Shown here in pieces: positions 18,788-28,288 of a DNA stretch of 64,000 nt (positions are counted from its first letter, which is position 1; the number at the start of each line of letters is the position of its first letter). Origin of the DNA: Gammaproteobacteria bacterium (GTDB lineage Bacteria; Pseudomonadota; Gammaproteobacteria; Ga0077536); assembly GCA_016209015.1 (NCBI GenBank), contig JACQWY010000022.1:186001-250000 (forward strand). The letters are read 5' to 3'. The notes below the pieces were generated by a model, which was not told where the DNA came from, ran no database searches, and saw only the letters and a list, made by a program, of their open reading frames with translations. Both the position numbers and the translations under genes were made by a program.

Positions 18788-20260
18788 ATGGCGTTTTCGC
18801 AATTAAAGGACCCGTCGCTCGTCAAGCAGCTCGCTTACATCGACGGGGCGTGGCAGAAAGCCGACTCCGGCCGCACGTTCGCGGTCACGAATCCGGCGAC
18901 GGGCGAGCGCCTCGCCGACGTGCCCGACATGGGCGTGGCGGAGACCCGCCGGGCGATCGAAGCCGCGAATGCGGCGTTCAAGACCTGGCGCGCGAAGACC
19001 GCGAAGGAACGCGCCGGACTGCTGCGCAAGTGGTTCGATCTCATCATGGCGAATCAGGAGGATCTCGCCCGTCTCATGACCATCGAGCAGGGCAAGCCGC
19101 TCACCGAGTCGCGCGGGGAAATCGCCTACGGCGCGGCATTCATCGAGTGGTATGCGGAAGAGGCGAAGCGCATCTACGGCGACGTCATCCCGTCCACGAT
19201 GCCGAACAAGCGCATGCTGGTCCTCAAGCAGCCGATCGGGGTCGTCGGCACGATCACGCCCTGGAACTTCCCGAACGCGATGATCACGCGCAAGTGCGCG
19301 CCGGCGATCGCGGCAGGGTGCACCGTCGTCATCAAGCCCGCGGAAGAGACGCCGCTCTCGGCGCTCGCGCTCGCCGAGCTCGCCGAGCGCGCCGGCATTC
19401 CGAAGGGTGTCATCAACATCATCACCACGCTCGACGCCCCGGCGGTCGGCGTCGAATTGACGACGAACCCGCTCGTCCGGAAGTTCTCGTTCACGGGCTC
19501 GACGCCCGTCGGCAAGCTGCTCATGCAGCAATGCGCGAGCACGGTGAAGAAGGTCTCGCTCGAGCTCGGCGGCAACGCGCCGTTCATCGTCTTCGACGAC
19601 GCGGACGTGGATGCCGCGGTGGTGGGTGCCATCGCCTCGAAGTTCCGCAACGCCGGCCAGACCTGCGTCTGCGCGAACCGGATCTACGTGCAGGCCGGCA
19701 TCTATGACGAATTCGCGAAACGCTTCGCGCAGGCCGTCGCCGCGCTCAAGGTCGGCAACGGCCTCGAGGACGGCGTGGCGATCGGACCGCTGATCAACGA
19801 CGACGCGGTCGCGAAGGTCGAACGCATCCTCGCCGATGCGAAAGCGAAGGGCGCGCAGATTGCGACCGGCGGCGAGAAGGCGCCGACGGCGGGCAGCCTG
19901 TTCTTCCAGCCGACGGTGCTGACGGGCGTGACCGACAACATGGTGATGGCGCAGGAAGAGATCTTCGGACCGCTCGCGCCGCTCTACCGTTTCGAGACCG
20001 AGCAGGAGATCTGCGCCCGCGCCAACGCCGTGCCCTTCGGCCTCGCGGCCTACTTCTATACCCGCGACATCGGTCGCGTGTGGCGTGTCTCCGAAGAGCT
20101 CGAATTCGGCATCGTCAGCATCAACGAAGGCATCTTCTCGACCGAGGTCGCGCCGTTCGGCGGCGTGAAGGAATCCGGCATCGGTCGCGAGGGCTCGAAG
20201 TACGGCGTCGACGACTTCATCGAGATCAAATACGTCCTGCACGGCGGCCTCGGCACCTGA
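18788..20260 (+). CDS. gabD: NAD(P)-dependent succinate-semialdehyde dehydrogenase
   Basis: Oxidises succinate semialdehyde to succinate, the last step of GABA breakdown. The 490-residue aldehyde dehydrogenase has PWNFPNAMITRK, the glutamate motif ELGGNAPFIVFDD and the catalytic cysteine in GQTCVCANR. The CVC arrangement and the ESRGEIAYGAAFIEWYAEEAK segment are typical of GabD. C-terminal SGIGREGSKYGVDDF also fits. The ATG is preceded by AGGAG. No GABA aminotransferase is adjacent. A small hairpin (20271-20294) follows the stop. Confidence 0.92.
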   Translation: MAFSQLKDPSLVKQLAYIDGAWQKADSGRTFAVTNPATGERLADVPDMGVAETRRAIEAANAAFKTWRAKTAKERAGLLRKWFDLIMANQEDLARLMTIEQGKPLTESRGEIAYGAAFIEWYAEEAKRIYGDVIPSTMPNKRMLVLKQPIGVVGTITPWNFPNAMITRKCAPAIAAGCTVVIKPAEETPLSALALAELAERAGIPKGVINIITTLDAPAVGVELTTNPLVRKFSFTGSTPVGKLLMQQCASTVKKVSLELGGNAPFIVFDDADVDAAVVGAIASKFRNAGQTCVCANRIYVQAGIYDEFAKRFAQAVAALKVGNGLEDGVAIGPLINDDAVAKVERILADAKAKGAQIATGGEKAPTAGSLFFQPTVLTGVTDNMVMAQEEIFGPLAPLYRFETEQEICARANAVPFGLAAYFYTRDIGRVWRVSEELEFGIVSINEGIFSTEVAPFGGVKESGIGREGSKYGVDDFIEIKYVLHGGLGT

Positions 20261-20270
20261 GTCCGTCTCG

Positions 20271-20294
20271 GCCCGCCGGTGCACGCCGGCGGGC
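20271..20294 (+). terminator. GC hairpin downstream of gabD
   Basis: GCCCGCCGG pairs with CCGGCGGGC across a short loop, 10 bases after the gabD stop. There is no T-tract, so this may be a weak or factor-dependent terminator or a 3'-stabilising hairpin. Confidence 0.4.
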
Positions 20295-20398
20295 TCGGCC
20301 TCCCCTTCCCGCGCTGACCCACCCCGGCGAGTCGTTCATTCCCGCCCGGGCGTGGAGTAAACTCCCGGGCCTGATTCATTTTCCGATGGAGCCTCGAA

Positions 20399-21580
20399 AT
20401 GGCCGAAAGTATCGTTATCGCGGGTCTCGCACGCACGCCGATGGGCGGCATGCAGGGCGATCTGTCCTCCGTTGCCGCGCCCCAGCTCGGCGCCGTGGCC
20501 ATCAAGGCCGCGCTCGAGCGTGCCGGCGTCCGCCCGGAACAGGTCGAGGAGACGATCATGGGCTGCGTGCTGCCGGCCGGCCTCGGCCAGGCGCCCGCCC
20601 GCCAGGCCTCGCGCGGCGCCGGCATCCCGGATGCCGCGGGCTGCACCACGGTCAACAAAATGTGCGGTTCCGGCATGAAGGCCGTGATGTTCGCGCACGA
20701 CGGCCTGCTCGCGGGCTCCGCGAACATCACCGTCGCGGGCGGCATGGAGAGCATGACGAACGCACCGTACATCCTGCCGAAGGTCCGCGGCGGCATGCGC
20801 CTCGGCCACGGTGAGGTGCTCGACCACATGTTCTTCGACGGCCTCGAAGACGCCTACGAGCGCGGCCGTCTGATGGGCACGTTCGCCGAAGAGTGCGCGC
20901 GCCACTACAAGTTCTCGCGCGAGTCGCAGGACGAGTTCGCGATCAGCTCCCTGCTGCGCGCGCAGAAGGCGATCACTTCCGGCGCGTTCAAGGCCGAGAT
21001 CGTCGGCGTGCCCGTGACCGCGGGCAAGGAGGCGAAGATCGTGGAGATCGACGAGCAGCCCGGCAAGGCGAAGATCGACAAGATCCCGCAGCTCCGTCCG
21101 GCATTCGCGAAGGACGGCACGGTGACGGCCGCGAATTCGAGCTCGATTTCCGACGGCGCGGCGGCGCTCGTACTGACGACTGGTTCGAATGCCGCGACGC
21201 TCGGCCTGAAGCCCGTCGCACGCATCCTCGCGCACGCGACGCATGCCCAGGAGCCGGGCTGGTTCACGACCGCGCCGATCCAGGCCGTGAAGAAGGTGCT
21301 GGCGAAAGTGGGCTGGAAGACGACCGACGTCGACCTCTTCGAGATCAACGAGGCGTTCGCGGTCGTCGCGATGGCGGCGATGCGCGATCTCGATCTCCCT
21401 CACGACAAAGTCAACATCCGCGGCGGCGCGTGCGCGCTCGGCCATCCGATCGGTGCTTCCGGCGCGCGCATCATCGTGACGCTCGTGCACGCACTGAAGG
21501 ACCTCGGCAAGACGCGCGGCGTCGCGAGCCTCTGCATCGGCGGCGGCGAAGCGACGGCGCTCGCGATAGAGCTCATCTGA
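20399..21580 (+). CDS. Acetyl-CoA acetyltransferase (thiolase)
   Basis: Condenses or cleaves acyl-CoA at the 3-oxo position. The 393-residue protein has the nucleophilic cysteine C89 in [15 protein letters not shown]. It also has the histidine motif [10 protein letters not shown] and the C-terminal [17 protein letters not shown] with CIGGGEA for the acid/base cysteine. Length and motifs fit biosynthetic-type acetoacetyl-CoA thiolases (AtoB/PhaA group), but short-chain beta-oxidation is equally possible. It precedes an HSD10-like 3-hydroxyacyl-CoA dehydrogenase by 110 bp, and the two together could perform the last two steps of a beta-oxidation round. Confidence 0.93.
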   Translation: MAESIVIAGLARTPMGGMQGDLSSVAAPQLGAVAIKAALERAGVRPEQVEETIMGCVLPAGLGQAPARQASRGAGIPDAAGCTTVNKMCGSGMKAVMFAHDGLLAGSANITVAGGMESMTNAPYILPKVRGGMRLGHGEVLDHMFFDGLEDAYERGRLMGTFAEECARHYKFSRESQDEFAISSLLRAQKAITSGAFKAEIVGVPVTAGKEAKIVEIDEQPGKAKIDKIPQLRPAFAKDGTVTAANSSSISDGAAALVLTTGSNAATLGLKPVARILAHATHAQEPGWFTTAPIQAVKKVLAKVGWKTTDVDLFEINEAFAVVAMAAMRDLDLPHDKVNIRGGACALGHPIGASGARIIVTLVHALKDLGKTRGVASLCIGGGEATALAIELI

Positions 21581-21583
21581 AGG

Positions 21584-21616
21584 GCGCCGCCGGCTCCCGC
21601 GCGGAGCCGGCGGCGC
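21584..21616 (+). terminator. Perfect 14-bp GC stem between thiolase and SDR genes
   Basis: Arms at 21584-21597 and 21603-21616 are perfectly complementary with a 5-base loop, directly after the thiolase stop. A second near-perfect GC stem (about 21634-21663) follows before the SDR ribosome-binding site. Neither has a T-tract. They may act as RNA stability or attenuation structures within one transcript rather than as intrinsic terminators. Confidence 0.4.
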
Positions 21617-21690
21617 ATCCCGATAAAACGACACCGGCCGCCCGCGACGCGCGGGCGGGCCGGCGCTGCACGACGACAACTGGAGGACCG

Positions 21691-22461
21691 ATGGAGATCA
21701 AGGGCAAGGTGGCGATAGTCACGGGCGGGGCCTCGGGCCTGGGCCGCGCGACGGTCGAAGCGCTGGTAAAGGCCGGCGCGAAGGTTTCGATTTTCGACGT
21801 CAACGATCAGCTCGGCGAAGCGCTCGCGAAGGAGCTCGGCACTGCGGTCGCCTATCACCGCGTGAACGTGACGGACGAGAACGACGTCAAGGCCGCGATC
21901 GCGAAGACCGTCGGCGCGTTCGGCTCGATCAGCGTCTGTGTGAACTGCGCGGGCGTGGGTGGCGCGGCGAAGACCGTCAGCCGGGGCGAACCCTATCCGC
22001 TCGAGCAGTTCGCGCGGATCATCAACATCAATCTCGTCGGCAGCTTCAACGTGCTGCGCCTCGCGGCCGTCGAGATGACGAAGAACGCGCCCGAGGGCGA
22101 GGCCGGCGAGCGCGGCGTGATCGTCAATACCGCGTCGATCGCGGCGTGGGACGGCCAGATGGGCCAGGCCGCGTACGCGGCGAGCAAGGGCGGCATCGTG
22201 AGCCTCGCACTGCCGGTGGCCCGCGACCTCGCGCGCGACGGCATCCGAATCAATACGATCGCCCCGGGTGTATTCGAGACGCCGATGATGCAGTCGCTGC
22301 CCGAGAAGGTTCGCGAAGGCATCCTGATGCAGATCGAATACCCGAAGCGCTTCGGTCTCCCGACCGACTACGCGAAGCTCGTTCTGCACATGATCGACAA
22401 CGCCTATCTCAACGGCGAGTGCGTGCGGCTCGACGCGGCCTCGCGTCTCCCGCCGCGCTGA
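21691..22461 (+). CDS. 3-hydroxyacyl-CoA dehydrogenase type II (HSD10-like SDR)
   Basis: The 256-residue classical short-chain dehydrogenase has the NAD-binding TGGASGLG near the N-terminus, NCAG, a catalytic serine in NTASIAAW and the YAASKGG catalytic Tyr-Lys. The long loop after NCAG ([20 protein letters not shown]) and [14 protein letters not shown] are characteristic of the 17-beta-HSD10/3-hydroxy-2-methylacyl-CoA dehydrogenase group. That group oxidises short and branched 3-hydroxyacyl-CoAs and, in some hosts, steroids. The ATG follows TGGAGGA. Its partner thiolase is immediately upstream and an MBL hydrolase begins 13 bp downstream. Confidence 0.88.
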   Translation: MEIKGKVAIVTGGASGLGRATVEALVKAGAKVSIFDVNDQLGEALAKELGTAVAYHRVNVTDENDVKAAIAKTVGAFGSISVCVNCAGVGGAAKTVSRGEPYPLEQFARIININLVGSFNVLRLAAVEMTKNAPEGEAGERGVIVNTASIAAWDGQMGQAAYAASKGGIVSLALPVARDLARDGIRINTIAPGVFETPMMQSLPEKVREGILMQIEYPKRFGLPTDYAKLVLHMIDNAYLNGECVRLDAASRLPPR

Positions 22462-22474
22462 CGCGCGCGGGAGC

Positions 22475-23524
22475 GTGCGCGCCAATCACGACGGGGCGGC
22501 GGCGGACGCGCTGAGCTATCCGCCGCTGCCGATTCCCGAGCCCGGACGCGGCGTGGAGATCACGCCGGAGCTGCACTGGCTGCGGCTGCCCCTGCCATCG
22601 CGGCTCAACCACATCAACGTCTGGCTGCTCGGCGACGCCGCGGGCTGGACGCTCGTCGACACCGGCATCCGCAGCGACGAGCTCGCCGCGATCTGGGAGG
22701 ATCTCGCCGCCGCGTATTTCGCGGAACGGCCGCTGCGCCGCGTTCTCGTCACCCACCATCACCCGGATCATTTCGGTCTGGCCGGCACGCTCTCGCGCCG
22801 GCACGGCGTGCCGGTCTTCATGAGCGCGCTCGCGGCGCGCCGCGCCCGTCAGTTGACGTGCGGGGAGGACATGCCGACGGACGACGAGGTGGCGGCGTTC
22901 TATGGCCGTCATGGCCTCGCCGACACGGCACGCATGGTCGCCGTCGCGGGCGGCCGCAGTTATGGAAGAGTCGTGGATGCGCCGCCGTCCGAGCTGCACG
23001 TGCTCGCGGCCGACGAAGTGATCGATATCGGCGCCCGGCGCTGGCGCTGCCTCGAGATGCACGGGCACGCCGACGGCCACATCGCGCTGTACTGCGAATC
23101 GCTCGGCGTGCTGATCGCGGGCGATCAGGTGCTGCCGCAGATCACGCCGAACATCAGCGTCTTCGCGCTCGACCCGGAGGCGAATCCGCTGGCCGCTTAC
23201 CTGGCCTCGCTGGAGCGCCTGGCGGCCCTGCCTGCCTCGACGCTCGTGCTGCCCTCGCACGGCCGCGTCTTCCACGGGCTCAGGCTGCGGATCGAAGCCC
23301 TGCGCGCGCATCACGAGACGCTCTGCAGGAAGGCGCTCGCATGTTGCGTCGGTGGCGCGACCGTCGCCGACGTCTTGCCGGCACTGTTCCCGAGAGAGCT
23401 CGACGATCTGAACTTCATGCTCGCGTTCGGCGAGACCCTCGCGCATCTGCGTTACATGAGCTCCGTGGGCCGGCTGCATGCCGACGCGGGCGACCCGGTG
23501 CGCTTCCACGCGGAGGCAAAGTGA
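22475..23524 (+). CDS. MBL-fold metallo-hydrolase
   Basis: The 349-residue metallo-beta-lactamase-fold protein has the dinuclear metal motif THHHPDHFG, then [21 protein letters not shown] and the C-terminal PSHGRVF. These supply the expected His/Asp ligands. A helical C-terminal domain (~250-349) resembles the winged-helix tail of LACTB2-like hydrolases. The substrate is unknown; thioesters and glutathione conjugates are typical for relatives. A GTG start 13 bp after the SDR stop is used. Its stop overlaps the tag start (TGATG), so SDR-MBL-tag form one translational unit. Confidence 0.88.
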   Translation: MRANHDGAAADALSYPPLPIPEPGRGVEITPELHWLRLPLPSRLNHINVWLLGDAAGWTLVDTGIRSDELAAIWEDLAAAYFAERPLRRVLVTHHHPDHFGLAGTLSRRHGVPVFMSALAARRARQLTCGEDMPTDDEVAAFYGRHGLADTARMVAVAGGRSYGRVVDAPPSELHVLAADEVIDIGARRWRCLEMHGHADGHIALYCESLGVLIAGDQVLPQITPNISVFALDPEANPLAAYLASLERLAALPASTLVLPSHGRVFHGLRLRIEALRAHHETLCRKALACCVGGATVADVLPALFPRELDDLNFMLAFGETLAHLRYMSSVGRLHADAGDPVRFHAEAK

Positions 23525-24114
23525 TGGGGACACCCAGGACACGGTGTGGCTGGGCGGACGATCCCGCGAAACCCGAAATGACCGTCTACCACGACGCGGA
23601 GTGGGGCGTGCCGGTGCACGACGACCGCGTGCTGTTCGAGTTCCTGACGCTCGAAGCGGCACAGGCGGGTCTGAGCTGGTACACGGTGTTGCGCAAGCGC
23701 GAGAACTACCGGCGGCTCTTCGCCGGTTTCGATCCGGAGCAGGTCGCCCGCTTCGACACGCGGCGCGTCGAGAAGCTCCTGCTCGATCCCGGCATCATCC
23801 GCAATCGTGCGAAAGTGGAGGCGGCCGTGCACAACGCGCAGCGCTTCCTCGAGACGCGCTCGGAATTCGGCAGCTTTGCGGGCTATCTCTGGGGCTTCGT
23901 CGAGGGCAGGCCGGTGAGCGCGAAGCGGCGCACGCTGGCCGACGTGCCGGCGACGACGCCGGTATCGGATGCGCTCGCGAAGGATCTGAAGAAACGCGGC
24001 TTCAAATTCCTCGGCTCGACGGTCGTCTATGCGCACATGCAGGCGACCGGCATGGTCAACGATCATCTGCAGAGCTGTTTTCGTCACGCGGCGTGCGCGA
24101 AGCGCGCGCGCTGA
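23524..24114 (+). CDS. tag: DNA-3-methyladenine glycosylase I
   Basis: Removes 3-methyladenine from alkylated DNA in base-excision repair. The 196-residue protein has the family's zinc ligands: Cys in RCGWA and His in YHDAEWG near the N-terminus, then His and Cys in NDHLQSCFRH at the C-terminus. The substrate-pocket segment LEAAQAGLSWYTVLRKRENY matches Tag. The start overlaps the previous stop by one base. It is placed in a metabolic operon, which is probably coincidental. Converges with the Nudix-MBL gene six bases away. Confidence 0.95.
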   Translation: MGTPRTRCGWADDPAKPEMTVYHDAEWGVPVHDDRVLFEFLTLEAAQAGLSWYTVLRKRENYRRLFAGFDPEQVARFDTRRVEKLLLDPGIIRNRAKVEAAVHNAQRFLETRSEFGSFAGYLWGFVEGRPVSAKRRTLADVPATTPVSDALAKDLKKRGFKFLGSTVVYAHMQATGMVNDHLQSCFRHAACAKRAR

Positions 24115-24120
24115 GGCGCC

Positions 24121-25608
24121 TCAGGCGAGACACCAGCCCTCGCCCGCACGACGCGCCGCGCCGTCCTCGGCGAGCTTCTCGAGCCCTGCGAGCAGGGAAC
24201 GCAGGGCGACCGGCCGGGCTTCCTCCGCGACGTCACCGTAGGCCTGCGGCAGGATCGCGGCGAGCGACTGCGGCGCGGCTGCGAGTGATTTCAGGATCAT
24301 CTGCTCGCGCTGACGGCGGTGCGTGAGGTAGTGGCGGACGAGTTGCGCGCCGTCGCGGAAGGCCGGGCCGTGCGCGGGATACAGCATGCCGATGTTCAGC
24401 GACTGCAGGCGCTCGAGACTCTTCAGGTAGGTCGCCATGTGACCCTCGGGCGGATCGATCACGATCGTCGAGACGGTCGACAGCATGTCGCCGACCACCG
24501 CCGCGCGGTAGCGGTTCTCCATGAAACAGAGATGTCCGGGGGCGTGACCCGGCGTGTAGAGCGTTTCGAGCTGCCAGCCGGGCGTGCCGTCGGGCGCGGT
24601 GCCGAGCTCGAGCACGTCGCCGTCCTCCAAGGTCGGGCCGGGCTCGATGTCGGTGTGCGCGAGCCGCTCGAACGTCGCGGCGTGCGCACGCACCGGCACC
24701 CCGAAACGGCGCGCGAGCAGGCCCGCCGAGCCGAAGTGATCGCGATGGTGATGGGTGAGCAGGATCGCGTCGATCCGCGCCCCGGACGCGACGAGCCGCT
24801 CGAGGTGTCGCGTGATTTTCGTCTGGCCTTCCTCGGCGATCGCCGCGGGGTCGATCACGTAGAGCCGGTCGGTACCGACGATGAGACAGTTCGTGGCGCG
24901 CGCCGGCGGCAGCGTCGGGGAGGCCAGCGGCGCGATGAAGATGCCGGGCGAGAAGCGCGCGGGATGGAAATCGCCCTGCTCGAAGCGCGCGGCGCGCTCC
25001 GCGGCGACGGCGCGAAAATTCCCGAGGCCGTGGGTGGCGAGGATTTCGAGCAGGAACAGCACGGGCGGCGCAATCAGTTGTCGGCCGTCGACCCAGTTGC
25101 GCACCGCTTCCGAGGGTTTGACGAAACGACCCTGCACGATCTCGTGCGCGTTGAACCGGAACGGCTCGTCGGCTTCCAGCGTCAGGTGAACGAACTCCGT
25201 CGCGAAGCGGATGGGGGCGAATTCCGGGGTCGTGATGCGGCAGACGGGCTGGATCTCCTCGCGAAGGCGCGTCCAGGACGCATCGAGTATCGCGGACCAC
25301 TCGGCGACGGCGCCCGCGTCCTCGTGCAGGCGTTCGCTGAGGTCGCGGAGCCGCGCCGAATCTCCCGCGAGGCCGCGACAGCGCAATCCCGTTTCCTCGA
25401 CCAACTCACGTACGGCGCAGCGCCGCGCGGTGTTCCAGAGGTCCTGATCGCCCGGGCGATCGTCGATCGTCTCGGTCGCACCACCCGGGAACGCCCAGTA
25501 GCCGCCGAAGAAACGCAGCCGCGGCGAGCGCTCGATCAGGAGCACTTCGAGATCTTCTCCGGTACCGCGGGTGACCAGGATGGAAGCCGAGGAGCGGGGT
25601 TCTGACAT
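24121..25608 (-). CDS. Nudix hydrolase fused to MBL-fold hydrolase
   Basis: Residues ~5-215 form a Nudix domain whose box is split by an insertion (GGATETIDDRP, then CAVRELVEETGL). This is the long-box style of NUDT7/NUDT19-type CoA or acyl-CoA pyrophosphatases. Residues ~235-495 form an MBL domain with LLTHHHRDHFGSAG, YTPGHAPGHLCF, VVGDMLS, YPAHGP and a winged-helix C-terminus, much like LACTB2. The MBL part is similar to the neighbouring 349-residue hydrolase. The chain could act on CoA derivatives at both the diphosphate and thioester or ester bonds, but this is inference. The start at MSEPRSSAS is the only good one. Confidence 0.88.
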   Translation of the reverse strand: MSEPRSSASILVTRGTGEDLEVLLIERSPRLRFFGGYWAFPGGATETIDDRPGDQDLWNTARRCAVRELVEETGLRCRGLAGDSARLRDLSERLHEDAGAVAEWSAILDASWTRLREEIQPVCRITTPEFAPIRFATEFVHLTLEADEPFRFNAHEIVQGRFVKPSEAVRNWVDGRQLIAPPVLFLLEILATHGLGNFRAVAAERAARFEQGDFHPARFSPGIFIAPLASPTLPPARATNCLIVGTDRLYVIDPAAIAEEGQTKITRHLERLVASGARIDAILLTHHHRDHFGSAGLLARRFGVPVRAHAATFERLAHTDIEPGPTLEDGDVLELGTAPDGTPGWQLETLYTPGHAPGHLCFMENRYRAAVVGDMLSTVSTIVIDPPEGHMATYLKSLERLQSLNIGMLYPAHGPAFRDGAQLVRHYLTHRRQREQMILKSLAAAPQSLAAILPQAYGDVAEEARPVALRSLLAGLEKLAEDGAARRAGEGWCLA

Positions 25609-25716
25609 GGGCTGATCTCCGGGAGCGTGAACGCGAGGCGCGCGATGCGTCAGGCAAGCTTATGACGTCGGCGGGGGCGCGTCATCGACGGCGGCGATGT
25701 TTCCCGCCGCACCCCG

Positions 25717-25748
25717 AAAACGACGGCGGCGCCACGAAGGCGCCGCCG
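25717..25748 (-). terminator. Rho-independent terminator of the YCF48-like gene
   Basis: On the minus strand a 10-bp GC stem (25739-25748 with 25724-25733, 5-base loop) is followed by GTCGTTTTC. It lies about 35 bases beyond the YCF48-like stop. A second short stem (25755-25770) sits between the stop and this terminator. Confidence 0.7.
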
Positions 25749-25782
25749 CTGTGGGCTCCCCGACGGGAGCGGAACGCAGGTC

Positions 25783-27033
25783 TTACTTGACCGTGACCGG
25801 GATGCGCATCCAGGCGCCGTCCTTGTACAGGATGGCCGTGGAGCGGCCGCCCAGTACCACGAGCGTTCCGTCCGGCATCTCGACCGGAGTCTTCAACCAG
25901 GACAGCAGGTTCAACTCCGTACGGTCGGCGGTCTTCCACTTGTCGTTGTCGAGCACGCCGATGAGACCCACGGCGCCGGCGATGACCGGCTGGCCGCCGC
26001 TCGTCAGCGTCATCCCGAAAATGCCTTCCGTGCCGGACGAGGGCGCCGGCGTCCAGGTCACGCCGCGGTCGTGGCTCGAGCGGCTGACACCGGCGGCGCC
26101 GGCGAGCCAGATCGTTTCGCCATGATGCACACCCGTCAGCCAGTAGGCCGGCTCGGGTTCCTTCGGCGACAGGATGGTGTCGCGACGGACCCAGGTCTTG
26201 CCCGCGTCCGTGCTCTGCAGAACCATGCCGAACTCGCCCGCCAGCGTGATCGTGTCGCCTTCGGCGAGCACGACGTTCCAGGAGACGTCGCCCGCGCGGA
26301 ATGCCGGGCCCGGATTGAAGCTGAACGTGATCGAGGGCGCCGGATCCGCATCGAGATCCTTGTTGAGCTGAATGTAGCCCTCGTCGGGATACAGCGTGTA
26401 ATCCTGTTCGTTGACCACCGGACGGCCGCCGGCGTTGGCGACGAACTTGACCGTTTCGGTAATCACGTTGCTGACGCCGAAGTACCACTCGCCCTGCTTG
26501 CCGTCCGGCAGATTCACGACGGGCTGGTCGACGTTCTTGATATCGACCTTCTCCCACTTCTTGCCGTCCGCGCTGTGTGCGACGAGGCCGCGCGCGCCGA
26601 CTGCCCACGCACCGCTCGAGGCGGTGACGATGTCGAGCACCGGCTCTTCGAATTCGGACAGCGACGCGACTTCCGTCACCTTGCTGCCGTCGTAGAGGTA
26701 AATCTTGCCCTTCGCGCTGCCGAGCAGAACCTCGGTGTCGGAGAGCCTGTGAATTGCCGTGAAGTCCACGTTCGGAACGCCGGAGACTTTTTCTAGCGTC
26801 GCGGCATCGCCATTGATCGTGAGCTTGCCCACGAGTCCGAATGCGCCGGATACGATGATCGCTTTCGGTCCCGGCAGGTACGTGCCGCCGAGGAAATCGA
26901 TGACGAGCGGCGTACGCCGATCGACGAGCTTGTCCATGTCACTCGCTGCATTGGCGTTGACGCCGACGAAGCCGAGCGCGAGCAGGCCATACGCCCATTG
27001 CCTGAGCGGAGTGCGAAGCCGATGTTTATTCAT
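25783..27033 (-). CDS. Secreted YCF48-like/BNR-repeat beta-propeller protein
   Basis: The 416-residue protein has an N-terminal signal peptide (positive MNKHRLRTPLRQ, a hydrophobic core, cleavage near ANAAS). It has several Asp-box-like repeats (HSADGKKWEKVD, STDAGKTWVRRD, SSHDRGVTWTP), the hallmark of YCF48/sialidase-type propellers. YCF48 in cyanobacteria is a photosystem II assembly factor. In heterotrophic proteobacteria, homologues recurrently neighbour MMPL/RND transporters and DUF1302/DUF1329 genes, as here, which suggests a periplasmic accessory of that system. The start chosen is the ATG giving a clean signal peptide; longer starts upstream add non-signal sequence. Confidence 0.82.
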   Translation of the reverse strand: MNKHRLRTPLRQWAYGLLALGFVGVNANAASDMDKLVDRRTPLVIDFLGGTYLPGPKAIIVSGAFGLVGKLTINGDAATLEKVSGVPNVDFTAIHRLSDTEVLLGSAKGKIYLYDGSKVTEVASLSEFEEPVLDIVTASSGAWAVGARGLVAHSADGKKWEKVDIKNVDQPVVNLPDGKQGEWYFGVSNVITETVKFVANAGGRPVVNEQDYTLYPDEGYIQLNKDLDADPAPSITFSFNPGPAFRAGDVSWNVVLAEGDTITLAGEFGMVLQSTDAGKTWVRRDTILSPKEPEPAYWLTGVHHGETIWLAGAAGVSRSSHDRGVTWTPAPSSGTEGIFGMTLTSGGQPVIAGAVGLIGVLDNDKWKTADRTELNLLSWLKTPVEMPDGTLVVLGGRSTAILYKDGAWMRIPVTVK

Positions 27034-27211
27034 GCATGAAGCCTTGTGTTGTGATTTACGCGATTGATCTGCGAAACCGCAGGACGGTCGTTCTGGATGC
27101 CGCGAGACCGCGTGCACGACCGCCACCTCCCCCATACTGTGGAGTACGTAACATACCAATAACGCTGCGGGGCAGACAAGATGTAACGGTGTGTCCGGAC
27201 GAGCCCTTTTT

Positions 27212-27700
27212 TCAGGGCGCGAGCGCCGCGTAACGGCCGCGGTAATAGAGCAGCGGCTGCGCCGTCTCGTCCGGATCGACGTCGATGTTCTTGACCTCGC
27301 CGACGAAGATTTTGTGATCCCCCGCCTCGTGGTAGGCGGTGACGTGGCACTCGACGGCCATGAGACGGCCGGTGAGCAGCGGAGCTCCCGTCACACCACG
27401 CTCGTAGCTCACGCCGCCGAACTTGTCGTCGCCCTTCTTCGCGAATGCATTGCTCACGTTCTGCTGTGCCGCCGCGAGCACGTTGATGCAGAACACGCCG
27501 CTGCGGCGTATCGGCTCCAGCGTATCGGAGCGATTGTCCACGCAGATGAGGAAGAGCGGGGGATTGAGCGACAGCGAGGTCACGGCATTCATGGTCAGTC
27601 CATACGGTTTGCCGTCGACGTCGGAGGTCGTGACCACCGAAACGCCGGTCGTCCAGTTGCCGCTAGCTTTGCGAAAGAGTTCGGGAGTGATGTCGTTCAT
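27212..27700 (-). CDS. Flavin reductase-like FMN-binding protein
   Basis: The 162-residue protein has the flavin-reductase-like (HpaC/two-component monooxygenase reductase) fold: GNWTTGVSVVTT, YGLTMNAVTSLSLNPPLFLICV with flavin-contacting residues, FCINVLA, and GDHKIFVGEVKNI. It would supply reduced FMN/FAD to a partner monooxygenase, but none is adjacent. The ATG at MNDITPELF is the natural start; the frame upstream is not conserved-looking. A small hairpin overlapping the stop (GCCCT...AGGGC with an A/T loop) may terminate it. Divergent from the RND transporter gene. Confidence 0.88.
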   Translation of the reverse strand: MNDITPELFRKASGNWTTGVSVVTTSDVDGKPYGLTMNAVTSLSLNPPLFLICVDNRSDTLEPIRRSGVFCINVLAAAQQNVSNAFAKKGDDKFGGVSYERGVTGAPLLTGRLMAVECHVTAYHEAGDHKIFVGEVKNIDVDPDETAQPLLYYRGRYAALAP

Positions 27701-28288
27701 GGCGATGGTTCTGTCTTCGTCCTGTCTTATGGAATGCGATTGTCCGGAACGGGCCGCGCGGGTGGCGCCGAGCGGCGGAGTATAGCCCAGCACGCCGTGC
27801 TGTCGACGCGGCCCGGAGGGGCGCGGTTCCCCCGGACCACGCGCGACCGTCTTGCCGTCGGCTGACGACCCGACCCGTCCGCGACGGTCCTGGTACGGGT
27901 GAACCGTCGAGCCTTCGGCGACACGTGTTCCTCACGGCCGGTGCCAGCCGCGCGGTAAACGCGAAGCGCTCCGGTTCGCACCGTCTGGGGCGGCCGTCCG
28001 GCGGCTCCGAATTTCCTGCCTTCAGTCGGAAATCTGCACGGGCTTCACAAGCCCGGATACGCTGGCGTACGCTTCGAATCCTCCGGGTTTAGGGGCGCTC
28101 GTGCGCGCCAGCCCGGCGGAATCGGCTCGAGTGAAGGAATGGTGCGTTTGTTGTCAGCAGGCAACAAAACCGGCCTGAATGCATCACTATGTTTACTCTC
28201 CGCAACAGCTATGGCAGACTCCGCGCGACACCGACCGAACCGGACCGGGCGCGGTTTGCTATAAAGAACTGAACCTTGAGGGGGAATT
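27701..28288. promoter_or_regulatory. 588-bp divergent control region upstream of the RND transporter
   Basis: No gene is seen in this spacer. The segment from about 28130 to 28260 is less GC-rich. It contains an inverted repeat GTTTGTTG...CAACAAAAC (28146-28170) that could be an operator, and a GAGGGGG ribosome-binding site at 28278-28284. Assignment as promoter or operator is by position only. Confidence 0.4.

Noticed and set aside
18803-20284. Long open frame (493 codons) on the minus strand opposite gabD
   Set aside because: It is a mirror of gabD codon bias in a GC-rich genome. The translation is Arg/Asp/His-rich without any recognisable motif, and gabD on the plus strand is complete.
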